A stretch of DNA of 6,266 nucleotides from Pseudomonadota bacterium (GTDB lineage: Bacteria; Pseudomonadota; Gammaproteobacteria; Arenicellales; Poriferihabitantaceae), in assembly GCA_024226105.1 (NCBI GenBank), contig JAAELZ010000370.1:1-6266 (forward strand), written 5' to 3'. This document shows, piece after piece, positions 1 to 6,066 of the stretch. The stretch's first letter is position 1. Every line of letters begins with the position of its first letter. A program made the translations under genes and the position numbers. The notes under the pieces are model-generated. The model made no database searches, had not been told where the DNA came from, and worked only from the letters and a program-made list of their open reading frames with translations.

Positions 1-3000
1 CCTCACCAAGATTTCGAACGCTGGCCAGTACTGAACGCAGCGCCGCAGGTTTAACTGGCTTATGGATAAATGCCAGATCGAGTTTCTCAGCCGTCTGTTT
101 TAGTGTTTGCGAACGCTCTGCGGTTACAAGAACCGCCGGCAGATTTTGGCCAAGCAAGTCGCGAAGTCGCCTGATAGCATCGACCCCGGTCTCTTCATTT
201 AGATGATAATCCATCAGCACAATGTCGGGGGTAACATTCAGTTTTTCTATCGTTTCAATGGCTCTCGCCGATGAGGGTGCGGTGATGACAAAGCATTTCC
301 ATTGTTCCAGGAGGCTGGACAGACCCTTGAGAACAAGTGGATCATTGTCAACGCACAATACCTTGATACCCGGCATGATGTTGTGCGTGAAAGGTATTAT
401 TGGAGCTGGCTTTTGGAATTCGGCAGCGATATCTGTTGTGCGTTCAACAATAACTTTGAACCGTGTTCCCCTTGCGAGAATGGAATCGATCTCGACCTTG
501 TGGCCAAGCCTGGTGGAAATCCGTTCGACAATTGATAAACCCAATCCCAAACCGGCCGCAGTATTTACTCCTTCCGGCAGGCGTTTGAATTCTTTGAAGA
601 CGGATGGCTGATCTTCATGCGCGATACCGATACCTGTATCGAGAACTTCAATGCTGATATTGTTTCCGCTCCGGCGACAACCTACCAGGACCTTGCCATC
701 AATGGTATACTTCAAGGCATTGGATATCAGATTTTGTAATAGTCGCTTCAACAGTGAAGGATCTGTGCGAACAACCAGAGAGGTTTTCACAAAAATCAAT
801 TCCAGTTTTTCTTTTTCGGCTAAGGGATGAAATTCGATTTTCAACTGCTCGAAAATGCGGTCCAGGTTGATCGCACTGAGTTTAATTTCTTCCGGAGAAG
901 CATCCAGCCTCGAGATTGCCAGCACAACCCCCAGAATATCATCTACCGAATCCAGCGATTGGTTGACGCTCAGGGCAAACTCCTGATCGCGTTCGTCTTC
1001 GAGCCTTTCCATCAGGGTCGAAGTATAAAGTCGTGCCGCATTAAGGGGCTGCAGGATATCGTGGCTGGCCGCAGCCAGAAACCGGGTTTTATCCTGATTG
1101 GCCTGATCGGCAATTCGGGTGGCTTTTTCCAGTCTTTTGTTGAGTGCCGTCAGTTCAACGGTTCGTTCTTCAACCCTGTTCTCCAGCATGACATTTGCGT
1201 CACGCAACGCCTTGGCGGAAAGCACCCGATCCGTATTGTCCTGCCAGGTCAGAACCAGCCCACCCTGCGGCATTAATGCAGAGCGTACCTCAATTATTTT
1301 GCCATCAGCAGGCAGTTCAAATTGCCATGTGCTTTCCAGGTCAATCAGGTTACGGGTAATGGATTCTTCATCGTAACCAATTTGATCCAGCTGATTGTGT
1401 TCAACAATCTCGCCAATTATTGTCGAAAATGAAGTTCCCGCCGTGCCAATAATAATCGGCAAGTTCAGCATTTCGCGAAATTGTCTGTTCCAGGAAGATA
1501 ATCGGTAATCTGCATCAAATACGCAAATGCCCTGTTCAATCTGATCGATAGCAGTTTGCAACACGCCACGGTTGAATTGCAGAGCCTGCGAGGCATCATC
1601 TAGTAATTTGATTTCGGATTTGGATGAATGGTCCAGGCGTTTGATCAGAAGACTGTGCACCAGTCTCGAGGTTGAAGTGCCAACCGCACTTGCCAGCAAT
1701 TGCTCCGAAAATTGAAGCAGATTTGCATCAATGGGATCGGCATCTGAAAGGACAATTTTGTTTCGTAATTTGTAGGTATCAAAAGATCGTATGGTACGTT
1801 GTTTTCCCAAATACTGTGTGACAGTTTCCATCAGATCGGAAACAGTAATGTTGGAGTTTGTCAGATTGATACCGGCTAGGGGACGATTAGTCTGCTGAAC
1901 AAATACAGTCGACTGGATCAGCTCCAAAGCATTGGATTGGCGAGACAAAGAACCTAGTATCATTCCAATTGTATTTAATGACAGACTTAAAAATACCCCA
2001 TTGCCAAGCGGGCTTAAATCCAGATTGAACAATCGCTCGGGACGTAGCCAGTTTAGGCCAAAAAGACCTTCACGCATCAGTATATTATCCGGTGACAGTA
2101 AAGTTGGCAGAAGCAGTGTGAATGTCCATATACAAAACCCGATCAGCATGCCGGTCAGCGCGCCACGTGAGTTGGCCCGACGCCAGAACAAACCAATAAA
2201 AAAAGCCGGTGCAAGCTGGGCGATCGCTGCAAACGAAATAAGACCGATTGAAACCAGCCCGGCCGAATTGTCAGCGGCCTGATAATAGGAATACGCTGCA
2301 AACAGCAGAATAAAAATAGTTGTTCTGCGGATATTGAGAATTAACTGTTCCATATTACGTGGACCTGACTGGTCACGATCAGCTTTCTGGCGAAGAAGTA
2401 GTGGCAGCACAATGTGGTTTGAAACCATGATGGCAAGGGCGACACATGCCACGATTACCATGGCTGTACCGGCTGACAATCCCCCTAGAAATGCAAACAG
2501 CGATCCAAACGTAGATCCTTGCGACATCGGCAACTGCAATACAAAATTGTCCGCCGGCACGCTATCCTTGAACATAATCAGTCCTGCCAGTGCGATCGGA
2601 ATGACAAAAATGTTTATAGCGACAAGATATAACGGGAACAGCCAACGAGCTTTTGCCAACTCACCAAAAGACTTGTTCTCGACAACTGCAACATGAAATT
2701 GTCTTGGCAAAAGCAGAAAAGCCAAAGCGCTGAGCACCAGCAAAAGCAGGAAATTACCACTGTCAAAGCCCTGTTCCAGATAGCGCTCTATGATGCCGTT
2801 TTCATTGGCTTTGGTCCACAAATCCTCAAAGCCATCAAAAATCCAGAATGTAACAAATATGCCGACCGTCAGGAATGCCAGCAATTTGACAACCGATTCC
2901 ATGGCAACTGCCAGCATCATCCCATGCTGATGTTCAGTCGCATCAGCATGTCTGGTGCCAAATAATATTGCAAAAATAGCAAGAACCAATGCTATTATTA

Positions 3001-3496
3001 GCGTAATATTACTCAGCAGGGATTCTGGAGGTTGCAATCCGATTGCATAATGCGAGATCAATGTTGAAACTGAATCAGAGATGGCTACCAATTGCAATGC
3101 AATATAGGGAACCGTACCAACCACCGCGATGCTGGCGGCTACCCCGCCAACCACAACACTTTTACCGTAGCGCGCCCCAAGGAAGTCTGCAACTGAAGTA
3201 ATTCTCTGACTTTTTGATAACAAAAGTACCTGTTGCAATAATGGGTAACCGACTGTGATTATCAGAATAGGCCCCAGGTAGATCGCGATGAAATTGATGC
3301 CGCCGGAAACGGCAAATCCAACTGACCCGAATATTGTCCATGTTGTGCAGTATATGGCCAGACTAAGGGCATAAATATACGGCCTGCCACGGGTACCACC
3401 TTCGCGGTGTTTTTGGGAATCGCCATATTTTGCGACCGCAAACAATATTCCGATATAGATAATGGTCGTCAGTATGACGACCCATCCCTGAAGCAT
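1..3496 (-). CDS. Transporter-linked hybrid sensor histidine kinase (SSS symporter, PAS, HisKA, HATPase, receiver), 3' end cut by window
   Basis: Inner-membrane sensor, 1165 codons visible in one uninterrupted frame. Residues 1 to about 500 form a multi-pass sodium:solute symporter domain, recognisable from YCTTWTIFGSVG, FGTRHADATEH and ISFAAIAQLAPAFF. A soluble linker follows. A PAS domain (about 640-755) contains GICVFDADYRLSSWN. A short coiled coil (about 773-795) leads to HisKA with phospho-acceptor His812 in ASHDILQPLNAARL. The ATPase domain has N-box Asn926 (QNLISNALKYT), Asp953 (DTGIGI) and the 982-986 glycines (GLGLGL). The receiver has acidic pocket Asp1050/Asp1052, phospho-acceptor Asp1096 (LMDYHLN) and Lys1146 (HKPVKP). 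All catalytic residues are present, so it should be active. The layout resembles CbrA of Pseudomonas plus a receiver; that kinase controls carbon and nitrogen use. The ligand and the output regulator cannot be read here. An in-frame ATG 24 bases upstream (3518-3520) lacks a ribosome site. Confidence 0.95.
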   Translation of the reverse strand, partial: MLQGWVVILTTIIYIGILFAVAKYGDSQKHREGGTRGRPYIYALSLAIYCTTWTIFGSVGFAVSGGINFIAIYLGPILIITVGYPLLQQVLLLSKSQRITSVADFLGARYGKSVVVGGVAASIAVVGTVPYIALQLVAISDSVSTLISHYAIGLQPPESLLSNITLIIALVLAIFAILFGTRHADATEHQHGMMLAVAMESVVKLLAFLTVGIFVTFWIFDGFEDLWTKANENGIIERYLEQGFDSGNFLLLLVLSALAFLLLPRQFHVAVVENKSFGELAKARWLFPLYLVAINIFVIPIALAGLIMFKDSVPADNFVLQLPMSQGSTFGSLFAFLGGLSAGTAMVIVACVALAIMVSNHIVLPLLLRQKADRDQSGPRNMEQLILNIRRTTIFILLFAAYSYYQAADNSAGLVSIGLISFAAIAQLAPAFFIGLFWRRANSRGALTGMLIGFCIWTFTLLLPTLLSPDNILMREGLFGLNWLRPERLFNLDLSPLGNGVFLSLSLNTIGMILGSLSRQSNALELIQSTVFVQQTNRPLAGINLTNSNITVSDLMETVTQYLGKQRTIRSFDTYKLRNKIVLSDADPIDANLLQFSEQLLASAVGTSTSRLVHSLLIKRLDHSSKSEIKLLDDASQALQFNRGVLQTAIDQIEQGICVFDADYRLSSWNRQFREMLNLPIIIGTAGTSFSTIIGEIVEHNQLDQIGYDEESITRNLIDLESTWQFELPADGKIIEVRSALMPQGGLVLTWQDNTDRVLSAKALRDANVMLENRVEERTVELTALNKRLEKATRIADQANQDKTRFLAAASHDILQPLNAARLYTSTLMERLEDERDQEFALSVNQSLDSVDDILGVVLAISRLDASPEEIKLSAINLDRIFEQLKIEFHPLAEKEKLELIFVKTSLVVRTDPSLLKRLLQNLISNALKYTIDGKVLVGCRRSGNNISIEVLDTGIGIAHEDQPSVFKEFKRLPEGVNTAAGLGLGLSIVERISTRLGHKVEIDSILARGTRFKVIVERTTDIAAEFQKPAPIIPFTHNIMPGIKVLCVDNDPLVLKGLSSLLEQWKCFVITAPSSARAIETIEKLNVTPDIVLMDYHLNEETGVDAIRRLRDLLGQNLPAVLVTAERSQTLKQTAEKLDLAFIHKPVKPAALRSVLASVRNLGE

Positions 3497-3504
3497 TTCC
3501 AAAT

Positions 3505-3509
3505 CTCCC
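3505..3509 (-). promoter_or_regulatory. Ribosome binding site deciding the kinase start
   Basis: GGGAG on the minus strand sits 8 bases before the ATG at 3494-3496. The upstream ATG at 3518-3520 has no purine-rich site before it. The protein from 3496 begins MLQGWVVIL, which matches how proteins of this transporter-kinase class usually begin. Both facts favour the downstream start. Confidence 0.8.
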
Positions 3510-3570
3510 GATTGAGACATAAAACCATAAATGGCTGGTTTAATCCAATAGCCAATAGTATCATCGGCCC

Positions 3571-3610
3571 CTGTCGGTATTTGATACCCTTATTACGGCT
3601 ATATCGACAG
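3571..3610. repeat. Interlaced inverted repeats in the divergent kinase/mscL control region
   Basis: CTGTCGGTAT (3571-3580) and ATATCGACAG (3601-3610) are inverted copies matching at nine of ten positions. The odd pair is a G-T wobble if read as plus-strand RNA. Nested on the left arm is a perfect smaller inverted repeat, GGTAT-TTG-ATACC (3576-3588), which shares bases with it. The two large arms start 30 bases apart, close to three helical turns, as expected of a two-site operator. The element begins just after the predicted kinase transcription start, so it could equally be a leader stem-loop. Function is not known. Confidence 0.45.
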
Positions 3611-3619
3611 TTCAAATCG

Positions 3620-3647
3620 AGTATGACAACGGTGTTAACTCTGTCAA
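3620..3647 (-). promoter_or_regulatory. Sigma-70-like promoter for the sensor kinase
   Basis: On the minus strand there is a perfect -35 box TTGACA (3642-3647), a 16-base spacer and the -10 box CATACT (3620-3625, five of six to TATAAT-type TATACT). Transcription would start near 3612-3613, giving a leader of about 115 bases before the kinase ATG at 3496. The match is by eye. The spacer is one base short of the optimum but acceptable. No equally convincing promoter was found for mscL on the plus strand. Confidence 0.6.
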
Positions 3648-3668
3648 TCAGACCTGTAGGAGATATCC

Positions 3669-4088
3669 ATGTTAAAAGAATTCAAGACATTCATCATGAA
3701 GGGTAATGTGATGGACCTTGCCGTTGGTGTAATTATCGGCGGAGCATTCGCAACAATTGTTAAATCGTTGACCAACGATATCATCATGCCGATTGTCGGG
3801 GCGATTTTCGGCGGATTTGATTTTTCCGAATATTTTGCGCCGCTTTCAGCCGACGTTACTGCCACAAATCTTGATTCTGCGAGGGAACAGGGAGCGGTTT
3901 TAGCCTATGGTAGTTTTATTACCGCGACTGTCAATTTTCTGATTCTCGGGTTCATTATTTTTTTTATGATCAAATCTCTCAATAAACTGATGGGGAAAGA
4001 AGAAAAAGCTCCAAAAGCACCACCCGTGCCGCCAGCAGAAGTGGTCTTGCTTGGTGAAATCCGGGATTTATTGAAAACTCAGAAATAG
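3669..4088 (+). CDS. mscL: Large-conductance mechanosensitive channel MscL
   Basis: This 139-residue protein is full length for MscL, a homopentameric inner-membrane channel that opens under high membrane tension and releases solutes during hypo-osmotic shock. The N-terminal amphipathic helix ([18 protein letters not shown]) is followed by TM1 (about 16-46, with the glycine-rich VGVIIGGAF stretch and the IIMPIVGAI end). A periplasmic loop (about 50-78) and TM2 (about 79-101, [13 protein letters not shown]) come next. A charged, proline-rich linker leads to the C-terminal bundle helix ending in [13 protein letters not shown]. The start is supported by AGGAG at 3658-3662, six bases before the ATG. 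It is divergent from the kinase and lies 115 bases before dgkA on the same strand, so the two may be co-transcribed. Nothing is missing or unusual in the protein. Confidence 0.97.
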   Translation: MLKEFKTFIMKGNVMDLAVGVIIGGAFATIVKSLTNDIIMPIVGAIFGGFDFSEYFAPLSADVTATNLDSAREQGAVLAYGSFITATVNFLILGFIIFFMIKSLNKLMGKEEKAPKAPPVPPAEVVLLGEIRDLLKTQK

Positions 4089-4192
4089 TCGCCGGTAACG
4101 GGCAGGTTAACTATTGTCTGATATTGGATTGATATGTCGGATTGGCCCCGCTCACAGGGCTTTGTTAACGTTTTTCATGATCGATCAAACTT

Positions 4193-4196
4193 GGAG
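4193..4196 (+). promoter_or_regulatory. Ribosome binding site supporting a TTG start for dgkA
   Basis: GGAG lies seven bases before the TTG at 4204-4206. It would fall inside the coding region if the ATG at 4177 were used. That ATG is preceded by a T-rich stretch with no match to the Shine-Dalgarno sequence. The other well-placed starts in this window have GGAG-type sites, which makes the TTG start the better reading. Confidence 0.5.
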
Positions 4197-4203
4197 TAGT
4201 GTT

Positions 4204-4554
4204 TTGAAACGAATTATCAAAGCTTTCATTTTCTCAATGGCGGCAATAAAGTTTGGTTGGAAAAATGAGGCAGCCTTGCGCCAGGAACTGGTCATATTTG
4301 TTGTCGCCATTCCGGTTGCCTTGTTGATAACGTCAAATCCATGGAAAATTCTTGTGATGCTGGGAGCTCTGCTGGTTTTGCTGGCGGTGGAGTTTCTCAA
4401 TACCGGTATAGAAAAATTGGCGGACCGGATCACCACAGAATCTGATCCACTGATCAAGATTGCCAAGGATTGTGGATCAGCAGCGGTGCTGATGGCGTTG
4501 GTGCTTGCGGGTAGCGTATGGATTTTGGCTTTATGGGAAAGGCTTTATTATTAG
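4204..4554 (+). CDS. dgkA: Diacylglycerol kinase DgkA (prokaryotic integral-membrane type)
   Basis: Small trimeric inner-membrane kinase that phosphorylates diacylglycerol to phosphatidate, returning lipid released by periplasmic glycan and lipopolysaccharide modification to phospholipid synthesis. Read from the TTG at 4204 it has 116 residues, near the roughly 120 usual for the family. The sequence RIIKA, NEAALRQE, VEFLNTGIEKLADR and AKDCGSAAV follows E. coli DgkA closely. Equivalents of E. coli Glu28, Glu69, Asn72, Glu76, Asp80, Lys94 and Asp95 are Glu22, Glu63, Asn66, Glu70, Asp74, Lys88 and Asp89. Three membrane helices are evident. The TTG start is chosen because GGAG lies seven bases upstream. 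An in-frame ATG at 4177 would add nine residues, giving an N-terminus of E. coli-like length, but has no ribosome site. A TTG at 4114 would add an unconserved extension. The product is certain; the start is not. Confidence 0.94.
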   Translation: MKRIIKAFIFSMAAIKFGWKNEAALRQELVIFVVAIPVALLITSNPWKILVMLGALLVLLAVEFLNTGIEKLADRITTESDPLIKIAKDCGSAAVLMALVLAGSVWILALWERLYY

Positions 4555-4573
4555 CAACTGGTTGCGGTGAAAT

Positions 4574-4603
4574 AAAAAAAACGGATCGCCTTATGCGACC
4601 CGC
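4574..4603 (-). terminator. Intrinsic terminator of the sox operon, probably also used weakly by dgkA
   Basis: On the minus strand an 8-base-pair stem (CGGGTCGC, loop ATAAG, GCGATCCG, with one G-T wobble) is followed directly by eight T residues (4574-4581). This is a textbook rho-independent terminator 32 bases after the soxA stop codon. Read on the plus strand, the same stem carries one A-C mismatch and is followed by a broken T run (TTTGTTT), so it may also stop dgkA transcription, less efficiently. It lies in the 80-base gap between the two convergent genes. Confidence 0.85.
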
Positions 4604-4634
4604 TTTGTTTGATCAGGCTTGATTGTACTCTGGT

Positions 4635-5552
4635 TCAGTTACGAACGGCCGGTGTTTCAACCGTGAGCCCATTACCCCTTGCAGCCAGATAGACTTCCAG
4701 TGCGGTGAACTCGTCAGAACCGCGCTTGAATGGTTTTGCCCGGATATTCTTCATGCAGCCCTTGAAGCGGCGATGGATGGAACCAAGGCCGGCCCATTTC
4801 AGGCGATAGGTCGGGAAGCCATTGATATGGCCCTGGGACAGGTGATCAGCACGGATCATGTTGCCATAATTCTCCTCATGACAATTCGCACATGACATGT
4901 TCAACTGGCCAACCCGGCTGTAATAAAGCTCCTTGCCCTTGGCATTCCACGTCGCCATATCACCTTCCGATATATTCACATTCACCGCCGAGCCACGTGA
5001 CTGAAGGCCGACATAAGCAGTCATCGCCAGCATCTGCGTGGCTTCCCATTTCCATTTCTCAGCCCCCATCCGCGTGGTACGGCATTCATTGATCTGGGTT
5101 TCCATCGTATGGGGACGGTTAAGCGCCGCATTCCATTTCGGATATACCGCACGAACCCCCTTCATGCTGGTCGAGGCATCATCATGACATGAGGCACATG
5201 ATTTACCCTCACTGCCATCAACCTCGCTCCACAAGGCCTCTCCCGTATCAACCGCAGGAAAGCCCGGGTTCTCAAAGTCATCCAGTTGCAGGGTCTGGGT
5301 CTCTGATGTGCGAAAGCGCCAGCCTGAATACAAATGCTCAAGCGGATGGTCGGCTGCCGGCTTCACATCCGTCGCCAGGGTCTGGCCATTATCCATTGTC
5401 ATCACTGCATCATTGGGGTCTGCCAGCGCTTCACGGGTCGAAGACAGGCTGATTGCTGCAACAAGTCCCGCAGCTATCCCTGCGTTCACAAGTCCTGATC
5501 TGCCCTTCATGCCGGATACGGCTTTCAGGCTGCTAAGATATTCTGAAATCAT
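4635..5552 (-). CDS. soxA: SoxA, diheme c-type cytochrome subunit of the SoxAX L-cysteine S-thiosulfotransferase
   Basis: Periplasmic cytochrome that, with SoxX, oxidatively joins thiosulfate to the SoxY cysteine, the first step of Sox sulfur oxidation. The 305 residues begin with a signal peptide (basic residues 16-18, hydrophobic 24-36, likely cleavage after ALA at 42-44). Two heme-attachment motifs are intact: CASCH (119-123) and CANCH (221-225). Cys157 (INECRTTRMG) and Cys266 (FKGCMKNIRAKPF) stand where the family has the axial cysteine ligands; the latter is the cysteine that is a persulfide at the active site in characterised SoxA. Both hemes are thus retained, unlike SoxA forms with only one. 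The start is set by GGGAGGAG at 5558-5565, just before the ATG; an in-frame start 33 bases upstream lacks such a site. It is the last gene of its operon, 141 bases after soxZ and just before a terminator. Confidence 0.97.
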   Translation of the reverse strand: MISEYLSSLKAVSGMKGRSGLVNAGIAAGLVAAISLSSTREALADPNDAVMTMDNGQTLATDVKPAADHPLEHLYSGWRFRTSETQTLQLDDFENPGFPAVDTGEALWSEVDGSEGKSCASCHDDASTSMKGVRAVYPKWNAALNRPHTMETQINECRTTRMGAEKWKWEATQMLAMTAYVGLQSRGSAVNVNISEGDMATWNAKGKELYYSRVGQLNMSCANCHEENYGNMIRADHLSQGHINGFPTYRLKWAGLGSIHRRFKGCMKNIRAKPFKRGSDEFTALEVYLAARGNGLTVETPAVRN

Positions 5553-5557
5553 ATTTG

Positions 5558-5565
5558 CTCCTCCC
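5558..5565 (-). promoter_or_regulatory. Strong ribosome binding site deciding the soxA start
   Basis: GGGAGGAG on the minus strand lies five bases before the ATG at 5550-5552 (the GGAGG core is seven bases away). It places translation initiation eleven codons inside the longest open frame. The shorter protein begins MISEYLSSLK and has a more normal signal peptide length. Confidence 0.85.
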
Positions 5566-5601
5566 AAAACAAAGAAAAGTACCAACTCTATTAAAACCCT
5601 T

Positions 5602-5617
5602 GCCGGAACCCTCCGGC
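5602..5617 (-). repeat. Perfect small hairpin between soxZ and soxA
   Basis: On the minus strand GCCGGA, loop GGGT, TCCGGC forms a perfect six-base-pair stem. It is followed by AAGGGTTTTAAT, which has only a short T run. It stands about 50 bases before the soxA start. It could be an RNA-processing or stability element, or a weak attenuator that lowers soxA expression relative to soxYZ. It is not a convincing full terminator. Confidence 0.5.
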
Positions 5618-5631
5618 GTCCTTCATGCCAG

Positions 5632-5647
5632 GCCCGAACCTCCCGGC
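5632..5647 (-). repeat. Diverged copy of the soxZ-soxA hairpin element
   Basis: GCCGGGAGGTTCGGGC on the minus strand matches the neighbouring 16-base hairpin GCCGGAGGGTTCCGGC at 13 positions, in the same orientation and 30 bases away. The differences break most of its stem, leaving three to four base pairs. It may be a decayed duplicate or a chance similarity in GC-rich spacer. Confidence 0.35.
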
Positions 5648-5693
5648 TGTTTTCAATATGGCAGTGTCAGCTAGCAGGCACCACCGATATCAT

Positions 5694-6017
5694 CTATCCC
5701 ACACTGATTGACTTCTTTGCCTCATATACCGAACCGTCATCATCAACCCATGTGAAGTGAAACTCTCCACTCTCATCCACCCGAGAGGTGAACTGGATAT
5801 ACGGATTGGCCGAAATCGCCGGCTCCAGAGCCGCCTCAAACACCGTCTTGCCATTAAACTGCGCCTTGAACGCATTGATGATCTTGCGTGGGATCAACTC
5901 GCCGCTCTTCTTGTCCTTGCGACGGCCCGATTCCATCTTGTGGCTGATCAGCGTCTTGATCGTGATCACTTCACCGGCAGCCGCCTTCTTGGGTACTTTA
6001 ACGCGTGGTTTTGCCAT
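5694..6017 (-). CDS. soxZ: SoxZ, subunit of the SoxYZ sulfur-carrier complex
   Basis: This 107-residue protein is of normal length for SoxZ, the small immunoglobulin-fold partner of SoxY; the heterodimer carries sulfur intermediates through the periplasmic Sox cycle. The N-terminus MAKPRVKVPKKAAAGEV, the ISHKMESGRRKD stretch (about residues 24-35), and the later FTSRVDESGEFHFTWVDDDG segment are typical. It has no cysteine and no signal peptide, as expected, since it is exported bound to SoxY. GGAG (6028-6031) lies ten bases before the ATG, slightly far but usable. It follows soxY by 49 bases and precedes soxA, an order common in sox operons. The C-terminus VYEAKKSISVG is complete. Identification is by family resemblance and the soxY/soxA neighbours. 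Confidence 0.97.
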   Translation of the reverse strand: MAKPRVKVPKKAAAGEVITIKTLISHKMESGRRKDKKSGELIPRKIINAFKAQFNGKTVFEAALEPAISANPYIQFTSRVDESGEFHFTWVDDDGSVYEAKKSISVG

Positions 6018-6066
6018 TTTAACTTGTCTCCATTATCTTCCCGATTGTTCCTGTCGATCAAAGCCT

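Noticed and set aside
222..2965. Several open frames of 77-149 codons on the plus strand across the left half
   Set aside because: They lie antisense to the sensor kinase, whose domains read cleanly through the whole stretch. Their translations show no family resemblance and lack good ribosome sites.
3497..3520. Kinase start at the upstream ATG (3518-3520)
   Set aside because: It has no Shine-Dalgarno match, whereas the ATG at 3496 has GGGAG at 8 bases and gives the usual family N-terminus.
3581..3605. Possible plus-strand mscL promoter TTGATA ... TATATC
   Set aside because: The spacer is only 13 bases, too short for a sigma-70 promoter. No other pair in the gap fits well.
4119..4135. Direct repeat TGATAT spaced by 11 bases between mscL and dgkA
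   Set aside because: Two six-base AT-rich words in an AT-rich gap are expected by chance; no further copies or promoter elements line up with them.
4145..4166. Terminator-like hairpin GCCC ... GGGC followed by TTTGTT before dgkA
   Set aside because: The stem has only four base pairs with an eight-base loop and a broken T run, so it is not distinguishable from chance.
3632..4168. Three GTTAAC words near the starts and ends of mscL and before dgkA
   Set aside because: Six-base palindromes with no conserved flanks beyond a few bases; too little to call a binding site.
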